The notes beneath the pieces are model-generated. The model ran no database searches. It was not told where the DNA came from and saw nothing but the letters and a program-made list of their open reading frames with translations. DNA of 64,000 nt from Carposina sasakii (Eukaryota > Arthropoda > Insecta > Lepidoptera > Carposinidae), in assembly GCA_014607495.2 (NCBI GenBank), contig CP053163.1:2336716-2400715 (forward strand). Reading direction: 5' to 3'. The position numbers and the translations under genes are program-made. Shown piece by piece: positions 25,301 through 35,640 of the stretch (the first letter of the stretch is position 1; each line of letters starts with the position of its first letter).

Positions 25301-28300
25301 ACCAAGCCCTCTGACTGCATGGCTGTATGTAAGGTACTCACTCAAGGTATCCAGCAGCGGGTACGGGCCTAATTGGTGAAGATAATGTTTAAAATTAACG
25401 GTTTGTAAGATAATGTTATCCCAGCAGAAAAATATCTTCTAGAATAGATTGGTTATAGTGATTAACAGACTGTATGTATGCGCATAACTTCTGCCCTACT
25501 GCACCAAATGGGGTAGTTTCCTATGGTTGAATCTTAATAACATCTTATTCTTGTCAGAATAAATAATCAAAATCATACCTATCTGTAAAATTACAATTTG
25601 ATTATGTGTCCAAATGAGGTAGTAATAAGCCTTCAAAGTGAAGTGGGCAAGTCCATTTTTCAAATGTAAAATAATTTAAAATTACAACATCACATGTCCA
25701 CCTGCATCATTTACAGCAAGTTTTGTTTTGTGGCCATATTTATAAACGCAATATTTAATATAGCTGTAGAACAAAAGTTCTTTTATAAAAATTATTAATA
25801 AAGAAATGACATTTTTTTTCACCCAAGTGACATTTGAACTCACGACCTTTCGCAAACCGTGCTTTCGCTCTAACTAAAAGTTCTTTTACGTGCATACAAG
25901 TTGATTAAAGAGTGACGTCACGTCGTGGTAACCGTTTGTATGGAGCGTTTTATGGCAAGTCTAAAATTGTGATTATGACATCGTTATATCCCGGAAAGTT
26001 TTCACTGTAGCATAGTTTTTCTTTCGCAAATGTTTCTTTTATTTTATGATCTTTCGATATGAATACAAATAAAAAAACCGTAAACGAGCCTATTGGCTAC
26101 TTCTTTCTTTTTTTAACTTTGTTATGTCTAGGACAAGGTTTGTAAAAATCAAAAAGTGGTATGACGTTCGCCGGGTCAACTAGTAAATAGTAATTCTGCT
26201 ATATTTGACCCATATTATAAAATATACTTGCAGTCGCCCACGACTTCGTTAGCGTAAGCGGGATTTACACCGTGCGGGTTGCTATATACCCTACGAGTAT
26301 ATGCCTTCCTCAGTAAATGGGGCTATCTAACACCAGTAGTTCCTGAGATTAGCGCGTTCAAACAAAGAAACAAACTCTTCCGCTTTATGATATTAGTATA
26401 AATAGATGTGTAAAACAATACACACTTATTATTTATCCTACCTAACCAATTAATTCTAGTTCTAGAGTCTTTGCTTGCTGGATTAACACACAAATTAGTA
26501 GAAAGAAAAATGAAATGACAATAGCATACTATGAAAGGGGTTAAAACTTACTACAGTGCAACCTCAATATAAGGAATTGGAAGGGAACAAGTAAAAATTC
26601 GTTATATCAAGTAATTTGTTGAACTGGGGTTTGTTATGTTGAGGTTAGGTGGGCTAAAATTTGTTATAAAGAGGTAAAAGCGTGTCGAATCCTGGCGCGA
26701 CTGAAAAAGATACTATAAAATTAAGGCTCCTACATTGATGTGAACTTTATATAAATTTGACAAAATCCGTTGATTAGAGGTATTCTGCTTTTTCTTGGTA
26801 GTCAAAAATTCTCGATAAAGAGGTTGTTTGCATAAAATGTTCAAGGAGCAATGTAAAGGAATATTTTACATTGACTTTTATGGACAATTCAAAGGGATAA
26901 ACGAAAAATCTGTTAAATTGAGGAAGTCGTTATATTGAGGTACATTATATTAAGGTTGCACTGTATGAACTTACTTAGCTTCAAGTGTTTACAGTTTACA
27001 GTAGTAAATAAAAACACAAAAATCACCAGACATACATAAAAATAGAACGAAAGAATAAGTGATAAGATAAAGCATTTGCGTTGCATCATTTAAAAAAGAA
27101 AATGATAATGAAAAAAATATGTAGCCCTAACTAATGTTTACAACTAATTTACTAACTACAAACTGATTGAATACATTACTCAAATGCTGTCTCAGCGGAC
27201 ATAATAAAAGATGTCTATGATAGTATCCTGTGACATAATTATTGATGATTTTATATAATGATGAAAGTAGACGAGACTGTCAAAAAATGTCAGGTAGCAG
27301 CTTCCGAAAGATTTGCTATATTGTTAGCATAGGCGTTAACAAATGCATTATGTCTATGATAGTATCATGAATAATTATTGATGACGTACTAATGATGACC
27401 AAAAAAATAAATACATGTTTTTAATAACAAGGAAGGATGAGTCATACTATGATGTATTAAATATGGATACTTCAAGATTCTTCTAGAAAATATATTATCT
27501 AGTAGCTATTACATAACCATACCTATTATTATTTTATTGTTTTTATCTGTGTAAAATACATTCTTTAGTGATTTGAAGTCTCAATTTTTATTTTTTATAG
27601 TGGTCTATTTTCATAACCTTTCACTTAACATGCTCCTGTTACACCTTGTTATACAAGAGCTCAGGGATCTTAGAGTGAGACTAGGTTAATATTAAAATTA
27701 GTCAAGGTATTTGTTTTCTAACTCATCACTTCATACCTGGAAGTAATCAGGTCAGAGACAGCATGTAAAATTGTGATTTGGATAAATAGAATCTTACCCA
27801 GATAGCTCCCAAGCTTGCCTGCTGTCCACAGTCTCTCCTCAGAGCTATACCTGTCGAGTCTGCCGTGGTACCACTCTGTTTCTGGAGGGGCCAACACTGC
27901 TTGTCTGTCACCTGTGGCAGAAAAATTTGTTGAGATTGGTTAAAATGTATTATATTTCTGCAAGTAAATTAGGATTTTTTTATTACTCATGGTAAACATA
28001 TTTGATTTCTAAATCACTTCTCCATATTGTAAATATAATTATAGGTGTACTCTTAAGCAATTTGCTAATTATATCTAAGGATTATAATTAAAGATGATAT
28101 AATTAAATGTTAGGTTTATACATAAGTAATAGGTAATTAAATAGGTAGTATTATAATTATAACCTGCCCTTCCTTAAATAAGGCGAAGGATGGCTAACTA
28201 TACATGAAGTTTGACAGTTCTGAATTTTGATGAATAAATCATCAAATTTAACTTAAAATAATTGTTCACAGTATTTTTTCACCAACCATTTGTACTAGGG

Positions 28301-28443
28301 CCATCTGCTTCATCTAGTTCAAGATCAGCTGCCAGCTCCGCGATATCTCCACCCCCATCTTCGGATTCCGTTGAGGGAGAACCAAGTTTATCCTTCACAG
28401 GGGGTCCAATGGGCGCCCCCATTGAGCGAATTAAATCAGCCAT
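7191..28443 (-). CDS. vap: p120 RasGAP (RASA1/vap orthologue), complete, 20 coding exons
   Basis: Cytoplasmic GTPase-activating protein that switches off Ras after recruitment to phosphotyrosines. Joining 20 exons by GT-AG junctions gives one 930-codon frame with every intron phase consistent: 28287-28443, 27798-27911, 23562-23634, 23004-23157, 22251-22375, 21107-21325, 20518-20641, 18269-18368, 17229-17422, 16480-16647, 14672-14847, 13424-13496, 12409-12527, 11748-11878, 11028-11197, 10530-10658, 9769-9898, 8717-8871, 8021-8150, 7191-7342. Domains: acidic N-terminus 1-60, SH2 about 66-155 (YLVRES), SH3 about 167-222, second SH2 about 235-310 (FLVRPS), PH about 363-470, C2 about 477-590, RasGAP about 600-880 with arginine finger R677 (LFRG) and FLRLICPA around 790. 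The length is close to the fly protein and shorter than human RASA1, which has a longer N-terminus. The start is the first in-frame ATG seen (MADLIRS). Oddities: donor-containing minisatellites after exons 10 and 17, and a duplicated acceptor before exon 11. Confidence 0.96.
8021..8150 (-). CDS. vap: RasGAP exon 19
   Basis: Residues 838-881. It reads EPYMEVVNPFILKNKERMVV, then FLDQLSNAPDPG, the last helix of the catalytic core, then an Asn-rich tail. Acceptor TCCCAG, donor GTACGT. Confidence 0.94.
8350..8600 (+). mobile_element. tRNA-headed SINE, family S, near full length
   Basis: A-box-like TGGCCTAGTAGG and B box GGGTTCGAATCCCGG about 50 bp apart, then a body with ACCCACGACACAAGACCTTA and a TTTATTTATTTA tail. 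It lies in the intron between RasGAP exons 18 and 19. Confidence 0.85.
8717..8871 (-). CDS. vap: RasGAP exon 18 (FLRLICPA signature)
   Basis: Residues 786-837. It contains the RasGAP family signature GFIFLRLICPAL and the helix KCLQNLANLVEFGAK. R791 matches the structural arginine R903 of RASA1. Between them is a proline-rich loop not seen in human RASA1. Confidence 0.96.
9391..9770 (-). repeat. 30-bp minisatellite carrying repeated RasGAP 5' splice sites
   Basis: About 12 units of 30 bp in the intron after exon 17. On the gene strand the unit reads GTCGTGTCGGGTAAGTTCGT, then GTCGATGAGG; it contains the exon end VVS and the donor G/GTAAGT. At least nine units keep an intact GTAAGT. Units far from the exon have diverged most. 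An in-frame TAG appears after the third donor. Confidence 0.95.
9769..9898 (-). CDS. vap: RasGAP exon 17 (donor is the first unit of a 30-bp repeat array)
   Basis: Residues 743-786. It reads PRPVRYLCGCLQRAAVAKWP, then RFVRTRVVS. The donor G/GTAAGT at 9768 gives the exact reading VVSGF found in RASA1. The same donor is repeated every 30 bp; using the donors at 9738 or 9708 would insert 10 or 20 residues in frame before a TAG. Confidence 0.92.
10530..10658 (-). CDS. vap: RasGAP exon 16
   Basis: Residues 700-742, phase 0 at both ends. It reads AKQSAELNPTKMD, matching the SKQSCELSPSKLE stretch of RASA1 in the RasGAP domain. Acceptor TTGCAG, donor GTAATT. Confidence 0.95.
10704..10820 (+). mobile_element. 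MITE family C, left-end fragment
   Basis: Begins TACAGGGTGTTTTTTCG and shares GTACGTACTTTACACATCAA with the other copies. Truncated where a retrotransposon 3' end begins. Confidence 0.7.
10831..10992 (+). mobile_element. Non-LTR retrotransposon 3' end fragment
   Basis: One plus-strand frame reads AGRPPARWTDDLAKVAG, then QAASDRSEWRLL and QQWTS, the C-terminal tail typical of insect non-LTR reverse transcriptase ORFs. The rest of the element is missing. The nearest RasGAP exon begins about 36 bases away. Confidence 0.75.
11028..11197 (-). CDS. vap: RasGAP exon 15 (arginine finger)
   Basis: Residues 643-699. It contains ARALFRGASLATAVVDLFM. R677 in LFRG corresponds to the arginine finger R789 of human RASA1, so GAP catalysis should be intact. 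Acceptor CCGCAG, donor GTGACT. Confidence 0.95.
11529..11616 (+). mobile_element. SINE family S, tail only
   Basis: Matches the 3' part of 8350-8600 (ACCCACGACACCAGAC, GTTAATGTGTTGTGAAG), without the tRNA head. Confidence 0.75.
11748..11878 (-). CDS. vap: RasGAP exon 14 (start of RasGAP region)
   Basis: Residues 599-643. It reads YMQELVMPREEYNPLRQLLL, then LADLCRTDRQPLAT, the helix leading into the catalytic domain. Acceptor TCTCAG, donor GTGAGT. Confidence 0.93.
12237..12385. mobile_element. CGATCGAT-rich inverted-repeat element
   Basis: Starts CAGACCAATCGATC and ends GATCGATTGGTCTG, with many CGATC words in between. About 23 bases separate it from the donor of RasGAP exon 13. Confidence 0.75.
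12409..12527 (-). CDS. vap: RasGAP exon 13 (C2 domain, end)
   Basis: Residues 560-599. It reads VAELTIELSSL, then EEWYPLAGM and WGSLRLRIR, the final C2 strands. A 149-bp inverted-repeat element ends about 23 bases beyond its GTAATT donor. Confidence 0.93.
12970..13368. mobile_element. Foldback element with 95-bp arms
   Basis: Arms 12970-13064 and 13274-13368 are near-perfect inverted copies, starting TTCACTATGGG and ending CCCATAGTGAA. A second short hairpin lies inside at about 13066-13130. Related sequence, including GTTGGC and GATGCCACGG motifs, occurs at 19402-19620. Confidence 0.85.
13424..13496 (-). CDS. vap: RasGAP exon 12 (C2 domain, middle)
   Basis: Residues 535-559. It reads DVPPDVTSFTITVHN, aligning with the LPPDINRFEITL segment of RASA1. 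Acceptor TTACAG, donor GTATGT. Confidence 0.93.
14137..14611. mobile_element. hAT-type MITE with exact 8-bp target duplication
   Basis: Starts TAGAGATGAAACGGA and ends TCCGTTACATCTCTA, flanked on both sides by GTAACTAG (14129-14136, 14612-14619). It has inserted in an older repeat whose uninterrupted relatives are at 18410-18535 and 40795-40915. Confidence 0.88.
14672..14847 (-). CDS. vap: RasGAP exon 11 (C2 domain, first part)
   Basis: Residues 477-535. Starts TARVTWLRAL, then HRLPPRLAPRPHLRLSLG and DPHWDQEFCFE, the usual C2 strand order. The exon is very GC-rich. A second, degraded copy of its acceptor and first codons lies upstream in the intron at 14921-14989. Confidence 0.92.
14819..14989 (-). 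repeat. Duplicated 3' splice site and exon start of RasGAP exon 11
   Basis: The segment around the true acceptor (14819-14880) is repeated at about 14921-14989. The extra copy has its own acceptor TACGCAG followed by KARVTWLRAL and then TGA, so use of the upstream site would end translation. Confidence 0.85.
15041..15110. mobile_element. MITE family D fragment
   Basis: Begins CGCCCCCTGATTACCTAATT, the left end of family D. The right end is not clear. Confidence 0.55.
15553..16510 (-). repeat. 51-bp minisatellite carrying repeated RasGAP 5' splice sites
   Basis: About 17 near-complete 51-bp units. On the gene strand each unit contains the last codons of exon 10 (CTGTGCGCCGCGCAGGGCAA) and the donor AAG/GTGCGA, then an ACACAC tract. 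The far end (15553-15590) resembles an exon 10 segment further upstream (about 16534-16575), so the array grew from duplicated exon end. Some units near 16080-16330 are shortened. Because 51 is divisible by 3 and stops are absent, three minus frames stay open for more than 1 kb. Confidence 0.95.
16480..16647 (-). CDS. vap: RasGAP exon 10 (end of PH domain; donor is the first unit of a repeat array)
   Basis: Residues 421-476. It reads VHESLWEREFCFQLV, then the PH C-terminal helix DLRAWLDAL with W459. The donor nearest the domain is AAG/GTGCGA at 16479, which gives an exon of exactly 56 codons ending GKQHNK. The same donor recurs about every 51 bp downstream, so the true exon end could lie further in and lengthen the PH-C2 linker. 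The proximal donor is chosen because it gives the normal linker length. Confidence 0.85.
16677..16790. repeat. Dispersed repeat shared with 7505-7620
   Basis: Both copies share CTATCGGA, GAACCACA, then GATGTCGAAGTTTCTTACA-like sequence. No ends could be fixed. Confidence 0.5.
16937..17171. mobile_element. hAT-type MITE (TAGGGCTGCCATC ends)
   Basis: Ends TAGGGCTGCCATC and GATGGCAGCCCTA are inverted copies. Flanks CTCATACA and CTCGTACC match at six of eight positions, consistent with a decayed 8-bp duplication. Confidence 0.75.
17229..17422 (-). CDS. vap: RasGAP exon 9 (first part of PH domain)
   Basis: Residues 356-420. PH beta strands: HQGYLYKKSEKGAKKWK, ALYFVL and PKGLIDLS. It ends in phase 0 after YLYE with a GTTAGT donor. 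Confidence 0.95.
18080..18190 (-). mobile_element. Non-LTR retrotransposon 3' end fragment
   Basis: On the minus strand it carries the terminal CAGTGGACTGCAATAGGCTG-type sequence seen at 47085, 54618 and 58195. Confidence 0.65.
18269..18368 (-). CDS. vap: RasGAP exon 8 (SH2-PH linker)
   Basis: Residues 323-356. The linker contains EKIYATLREC, matching the KEIYNTIRR region of RASA1 between the second SH2 and the PH domain. Acceptor TTACAG, donor GTATGT. Confidence 0.9.
18531..18845. mobile_element. Dispersed retroelement end with an inserted element
   Basis: Begins AAATGCGAAAGTAACTCTGT, the common repeat also found at 37629. At about 18580-18730 it is interrupted by a segment bounded by CAGGGCCG and CGGGCCGTC, after which the host repeat resumes (CTACTGAACCGATTTTAATG). 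Confidence 0.6.
19402..19620. repeat. Partial relative of the 12970 foldback element
   Basis: Shares CCACCAGGCCCTACACCCTC and GCCAACACCCGTGGCATCAT with that element, but lacks the long second arm. Confidence 0.6.
19688..20466. mobile_element. CGATA-rich inverted-repeat element, long copy
   Basis: Begins CCGGGCTAGCACG and ends CGTGCTAGCCGGG. The interior is dense in TATCGATA-like words, with nested inverted segments related to 577-731. No transposase frame. Located between RasGAP exons 7 and 8. Confidence 0.75.
20518..20641 (-). CDS. vap: RasGAP exon 7 (end of SH2-2)
   Basis: Residues 281-322. It reads YLMGGRTFECLDAVI, then RYRKEQIVEG, the conserved SH2 C-terminus of this family. The donor is GTAAGT at 20517. 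Confidence 0.94.
21107..21325 (-). CDS. vap: RasGAP exon 6 (SH3 end and first half of SH2-2)
   Basis: Residues 208-281. The SH3 closes with EQGMIFRELVEDL. The second SH2 opens at WFHPG and includes SFLVRPSDNSPGDYSLFF, with R260 in the phosphotyrosine pocket. The acceptor is ATCCAG and the donor GTGGGT. Confidence 0.95.
21370..21560 (-). mobile_element. Non-LTR retrotransposon C-terminal fragments, duplicated
   Basis: The minus strand reads YNDLAKVAG, then QAASDRSEW, the same motif as at 10831. A shorter second copy adjoins it. Confidence 0.65.
21720..22020. repeat. Tandem array made of MITE family D ends
   Basis: Four units of about 60-75 bp, each with CTATCGCATAGCTATCACTC, TACGTAATCAGG and GCACGCCTCTAG. 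One unit is shortened. Located between RasGAP exons 5 and 6. Confidence 0.8.
22251..22375 (-). CDS. vap: RasGAP exon 5 (SH3 domain)
   Basis: Residues 167-208. SH3 core: AILPYTK, the acidic RT-loop PDTDELTF, and DGWLWV with the tandem tryptophans. The RasGAP SH3 does not need classical proline ligands in all contexts, so the ligand is not predicted here. Confidence 0.95.
22636..22908 (-). mobile_element. Non-LTR retrotransposon ORF2 C-terminal remnant
   Basis: A 90-codon minus frame ends with KWERHVAMRPEWRALVRSK, then DFEIQRQEDLD. The W-E-x5-RPEWR pattern is typical of the C-terminus of insect LINE polyproteins. No reverse transcriptase domain remains. Family assignment is by pattern only. 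Confidence 0.6.
23004..23157 (-). CDS. vap: RasGAP exon 4 (end of SH2-1)
   Basis: Residues 115-166. It reads CGDYYIGGRQFDSL, then PVAPPEPVND, very close to the equivalent segment of RASA1. It ends in phase 0 at a GTAATA donor, just before the SH3 domain. Confidence 0.95.
23285..23485. mobile_element. MITE family N copy
   Basis: Inverted ends: CGGCTACCTTTTTTGGCAGT / ACTGTCAGAAAAGATAGCCG, each followed inward by TCATAGTG. Related copy at 45165-45315. Confidence 0.7.
23562..23634 (-). CDS. vap: RasGAP exon 3 (phosphotyrosine pocket of SH2-1)
   Basis: Residues 91-115. It completes the pocket motif LVRESDRKPGSYVLS, with R92 as the phosphate-binding arginine, and reads on to GINHFR. The acceptor is TTGCAG and the donor GTACGT. 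Confidence 0.94.
23674..23785 (+). mobile_element. tRNA-headed SINE, family T
   Basis: The head reads GACCCGATAGCTCTGTTGGT with GAATTCAAATCTCACTCGGG, followed by TTTATTAATAATTT. Confidence 0.7.
23808..24240. mobile_element. Dispersed retroelement tail with repeated segments
   Basis: Begins ACTAATATTATAAAGAGGTA. The phrase GATTTCCCGAAATT, CACGGGAA and TTTTTACGAAAACCGCT recurs two to three times. No coding content. Confidence 0.6.
24331..24834 (+). other. Unassigned 167-codon open frame in a RasGAP intron
   Basis: The longest non-repetitive frame outside the three genes. It is Arg-rich at the start, then has a hydrophobic stretch (DHVLIFLIQTVVLIGPTLSF). Its end runs into a family A MITE at 24769. 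No domain is recognised and no promoter or splice context supports it. More likely transposon-derived or chance. Confidence 0.3.
24769..24884. mobile_element. MITE family A, full copy
   Basis: Ends TCACACTTAAACCTTAACGT and ACGTTTAAGTGTGA are inverted. The middle also folds back (TTTCTCTCTCAG / GGAGAGAGAC). Confidence 0.8.
24891..25204. mobile_element. Inverted-repeat element (GGGGGTCTACTCTGAA ends)
   Basis: Ends GGGGGTCTACTCTGAA and TTCAGAGTAGACCCCC are perfect inverted copies 314 bp apart, seven bases from the adjacent family A element. Confidence 0.8.
25783..25880 (-). mobile_element. tRNA-headed SINE fragment, family T
   Basis: The minus-strand head reads GAGTTCAAATGTCACTTGGG; the tail matches TTTCTTTATTAATAA. 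Confidence 0.65.
26165..26410. mobile_element. Dispersed retroelement 3' end
   Basis: Contains CCCACGACTTCGTTAGCGTA, then GTTCCTGAGATTAGCGCGTT and ATATTAGTATAAATAGATG, the typical end seen in several places here (44480, 54795, 54948). Confidence 0.65.
26554..26963. mobile_element. Tc1/mariner-like MITE with TA duplication
   Basis: Starts CAGTGCAACCTCAATATAA and ends TTATATTAAGGTTGCACTG, flanked by TA on both sides. 410 bp. The interior repeats GTTATATTGAGG-type words in both orientations. No transposase. Confidence 0.82.
27150..27400. repeat. Imperfect local duplication
   Basis: ATGTCTATGATAGTATC and ATTATTGATGA recur about 150 bp apart (27210 and 27351). No other content seen. Confidence 0.45.
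27798..27911 (-). CDS. vap: RasGAP exon 2 (first half of SH2-1)
   Basis: Residues 53-91. It contains the SH2 opening EWYHGRLDR and the alpha-A/beta-B segment TAGKLGSYL. The acceptor is CCACAG and the donor GTAAGA; both phases are 1. The intron that follows is the longest in the gene (about 4.2 kb) and holds most of its transposable elements. Confidence 0.93.
28287..28443 (-). CDS. vap: RasGAP exon 1 (start, acidic N-terminus)
   Basis: Codes for residues 1-52 plus one base. It starts MADLIRSMG, then has a Ser/Asp/Glu-rich stretch without a known domain. The frame stays open upstream for some distance, but I see no earlier in-frame ATG close by, so the ATG at 28443 is the likely start. The donor (G followed by GTTGGT) is weak, but it is the only nearby one that joins exon 2 in frame. 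Confidence 0.85.
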
Positions 28444-28790
28444 TTCAAACACTATTTTAATTCCAACTGCACTCACAAACACTCTCCTAAAGCCATAATT
28501 TGATAGCGAAAGTGTATATTCCTAAATAAATATGAGAATATTTCTATGTTTACAATAGAAACAAAAAAACATTTCGCTATGAAACATTACCGAGTGCCGC
28601 AATTTTGTGTTAATTTTTAATAGCAATAAAATATTGGTTTTCTTAGCACAAAATACAGTCACTTTGGATTAGTTTTCAGCTACAACAGTACATATTTAAA
28701 AATATTTTCTTTGAACAAACCCAAAAACAAACCACGAACAAACGATACGCCCCGTCACACAATTTGACAGTTCGTTCATTGAAATGAAAA

Positions 28791-29328
28791 TAGGGATGAC
28801 GTTCTGAGATCGATTAATCGAAAAACGATTTTTAGAGCCAAAAAAATCGCCACTGAGGGATCGCCCACCACAATACATTCATGATACAATTCAATATTCA
28901 AAAAAATCGATTTTTGTAATCGATATGTAGTACTGAATCGAATCATTGGACTTTTAAAATCGACTTTAAAAGTCGACATTAAAATCGACATTTGATTTTT
29001 TCTATTTTGGTATAAACCATACAATTAGTTGAAGGTGCCTGTATTACAAGAGTGCTGTCGGTTAATTTTAAAAGTTTATAATATTAAGCATTGGGAACTT
29101 AAGCTAAATTATCTATTTGCTTTGTAACCAATAAATTTTGAAAATAAATGTCTTGTTTTCTACCTGATCTGATACTTTAATATGGTAATAAAAATACGTA
29201 CATTGTAAAAGCAAATTTGAAAAAAGATCGTTTTTTTAGACCCCGATTTTTTTGTGGATCGATTCATCAGATCACAATTTGAATCGATCTCTAAAAATCG
29301 AACTTTTTCGGAAAGAATCGCATCTCTA
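28791..29328. mobile_element. hAT-type element upstream of RasGAP
   Basis: Starts TAGGGATGACG and ends CGCATCTCTA. Flanks AATGAAAA (28783-28790) and ATTGAAAA (29329-29336) differ at one of eight bases. The interior is full of AAATCGATTTTT-like words in inverted order. It lies 348 bases upstream of the RasGAP start codon. Confidence 0.75.
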
Positions 29329-29954
29329 ATTGAAAATCGTGAAAATGTTGCCGTCATAAAAAAAATATCATAGACTATCTAGAAATCGACATAGACCGGA
29401 TAGATTTTCTTAAAGCATACCACTAGCGACCGTTTTTATCTCGTTTTTATCAACACGGTGTTTTGTCAATTTGAAATTAGATAATTACTAATAGTAGAAA
29501 ATAAATAGTAAATAAATATAAATAAGAATTTGGGTAGGAGATTCGTTAACGATAAAAAGAAAACTATATCACATAAAAACTAAATCAAAACGTGTAAGCA
29601 AATACTTTTTCCTTACTATGACTTTATCTTAGTATCAGTGACTTTCGCACGCCTGTTTTTGAGTTCAATCTTATCTTCGGAAAACTTTTTCAGGCCGCAA
29701 TCTATAATAAAATTAATAATCCCTCAAAATGTTGAATAAATAAAGAAATTCACATAAAAATTATAAATACCTATTCAGTACGAGGTTGATAACTTTGTAG
29801 ATCGGCCGCATATGAAGCGCAATCTCATATTATTAATGTATAGGGATTTCGTGGCAATAAAAAGAACAACCAATATACATAATTTTGCTTGCCATATATT
29901 TTGGTGAAACAGGTTTAAAAACTTTATTGTAGCATATTTGAGAAAATAAATACA

Positions 29955-30274
29955 TACAGGATGTTTTTTCGTTACCACCGTTAACGAAAGTTACGTACTC
30001 TATACATCAAATAAAGTAAGTTTATGCCAAAAAAATGATCGGAAAGGAAGTAAATTTTTTGATTTTTTTTTTACATCATCGTACGAAATTTATAGTGTCC
30101 AGTTTATGTTAGTTATACAGGAGACTACAAATTTCGCCCGATTAGGAAATAAAATTTTCTTTTTTACAAAATAATTTACCTCGATTCCCTGCAATTTTTT
30201 GGCATAAACTTACTTTATTTGATGTATAGAGCACGTAACCTTTATTATGGGTGGCAAGGAACAAACATTCTGTA
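29955..30274. mobile_element. MITE family C, foldback form
   Basis: The two arms of about 100 bp are inverted copies containing ACTCTATACATCAAATAAAG and CTTTATTTGATGTATAGAG. Ends TACAGGATG and CATTCTGTA. It lies in the spacer between the two divergent genes. Confidence 0.82.
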
Positions 30275-30630
30275 TATACCTAACCATACCAAATCCCTGT
30301 ACCTAACCTACAATATAATCATTTTTATTTTCTCACGTAGGTTTGCTTCTTTATTCAAATCTTAATTTTGAAAATGGCAATGAAATCGTATAATCGCAGT
30401 GTTAAAAAAAAAATGTTAGTAGTTCTGTGAATGTGCGACCTTTATTTTAAAATTGTTGCCAGTATGAAAAATTTCAGTAAAAAGTATTTAAGGCCGAATC
30501 CGACATCTTTTTCTCATTACTCGATTTTTGATCTAGAAGTGCGCTGTTATTTCGTGGTATAATTACAATTTTACTTTTGTGTAAGCAAGTTAATATAAAA
30601 TTTATTTAGTGCTATTATTAAGATTATAAG
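30275..30630 (+). promoter_or_regulatory. Polyubiquitin promoter region and untranslated exon 1
   Basis: The non-coding first exon must end at 30630. AT-rich, with a possible TATA-like ATATAAAA at 30593-30600 and TATAATTA near 30558. The transcription start cannot be fixed from sequence alone. Confidence 0.5.
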
Positions 30631-33828
<3,198 letters not shown>

Positions 33829-33918
33829 ACTCAAATCTTTTCAAGCACAGTATTATTCAATTTATTGACTTCAATGTGTTAATTTTTCTCAAATTGTAAT
33901 CATTCCAGTGCAACATTC

Positions 33919-33924
33919 AATAAA
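33919..33924 (+). terminator. Polyadenylation signal of polyubiquitin
   Basis: AATAAA lies 91 bases after the TAA and is followed by a T-rich stretch, giving a short 3' UTR. Confidence 0.85.
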
Positions 33925-33944
33925 GATTTTTGATTTCGGCTTTA

Positions 33945-35399
33945 AAAATATATTTTCTTTATACTTAATAATATGCCCCATATAAGTACGGTCACGGAAA
34001 TAAATTAATGAGTAGCTACATTATGGATGAAATCGATGCATTCTCACTGCAAGTGTTCTATTGTGCAAGTAAACGTACCTCAACATTAACTTAATTCCTT
34101 GGTCGTACCTACTTTAAAGTTGGCTTTTCAGTTTTTCACTGGGATGTAATGTAATCTTGAGATGTAATACATTACACAGTGTGAATGGTTTCGTACAAAA
34201 TGTATGATGAGCGATAATAAATTTTTTACATCGGATGCAATGAAATATTACATTACATCCCATAGTGAAAAGCCGATCTTAGACCTACAAAGAAAGGAAT
34301 AGGTTAGATTGATTCCTATAAAGAGTCGCCTTCTAGCCTGGAAAATGCAATCTCACATGGAACGAGAGCTCGAACTATAGCTATAAGTACCTAGTGTGTG
34401 TATGTCTCGTGTACCTATGTAGGTAGAGTGGTGGCGCGTTGACCCAATAACCTCATTTCTGTGTGGATTACCATTCATTATTATATTGATGTTGAAGTAA
34501 TTTCCTCGGAAGAGACTGAACTGAGTATACCTAAATGGCAGGCCTTTCATCGTCTTTTTTTACCCGACTGCGCGACGCAAAGGAGTGGTATTGTGTTTAA
34601 CAGCCTATGTATGTATGAATGTTTCTTTGAAGCACTATACACAGACCAAACGCCTCGGCCGATTTTTATGATTCATACGTCAATCGATTCCTCTTAGTCC
34701 GGCAAGTGTCACTAAAGACATGACGTTAGTGAAAATCCAATACGGCGACTACTGGACGCCATTTTGTGAAAATGAAAAAAAAATAAAATCGACAAACTAT
34801 ATCGAGTGGGGTATCGTTGAATAGGTATTTAAAAATGATGTTTAGGTTTCTCTCAACATTTTTCGATTCGACTAACCGTTTAGGATCTATATCGATTGAA
34901 AGTTGCGTAACAACCATTCTCACATATAAGTTTTTAGACAACAGCAAGACGAAAACTTCTTGTTGCCGAGCATGTTGAGCATGTTTCTTGAAGCGTATCT
35001 ATTAGTAGCTAGGCACTCATAACAAAAAAAGTATAAAATAAAAAAACATAATAATACTATTAATTCCATAATAATATTATAGAATTCAAGACCACCGGAT
35101 ATCTAAGTGCTTGTTTTTTTTTTCTTTCAGTTTTTGTATTATGTACATTATTTGGTTCTTTTTTAAGCAGTAGGGTTTTTGGATTTTTTAAATAATGTTT
35201 TATTTTATTTTATACTTTTTTGTTATGAGTACCTAGCTACTAATTCGCAAAATGTCTACCAGTCGCAAAATGTACTTTCTCATAATGCGCTTTCGCACAA
35301 TGTGTCTCGCAGAACGCCTCTTTCTAAAATGTCACGATAAGGGCTATATTTTTGTACAGAAAATCCTACCTACTTATTATATTACGTAGTTCATCCAGC
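33945..35399. other. Intergenic, nothing firm
   Basis: AT-rich. Contains an imperfect inverted pair around GGGATGTAATGTAATCTTGAG (34141) and GATGCAATGAAATATTACAT (34235). No gene supported. Confidence 0.5.
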
Positions 35400-35640
35400 C
35401 TTTCACACACAGTTCAGTATAAAAGGAAAGGAGTTGGCAATAAACGATTTGCGATTTCGCACTGCCTGATCCTGTAGCCGCACTCAATTGTTATTTTAGC
35501 TAGGTCTCACATTAGTTGTAATTTGGCCGCTATGGTTTCCTATAATGGCGGTGCCGTCATATGGCGGCCCTGAAGGATTTTTTCACCGAAAAGAGGGCGT
35601 GGTCTAGTTTCTCTTTAGAAGTACTGTAAGTACTTCCTTC
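35400..35640 (+). other. Promoter-like or solo-LTR-like segment
   Basis: AGTATAAAAGG (35417) is followed by GCAATAAACG (35440) and then CACTGCCTGATCCTGTAGCC. TATA box and AATAAA this close together is a layout common in LTRs. LTR borders and target duplication were not found. Confidence 0.35.
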
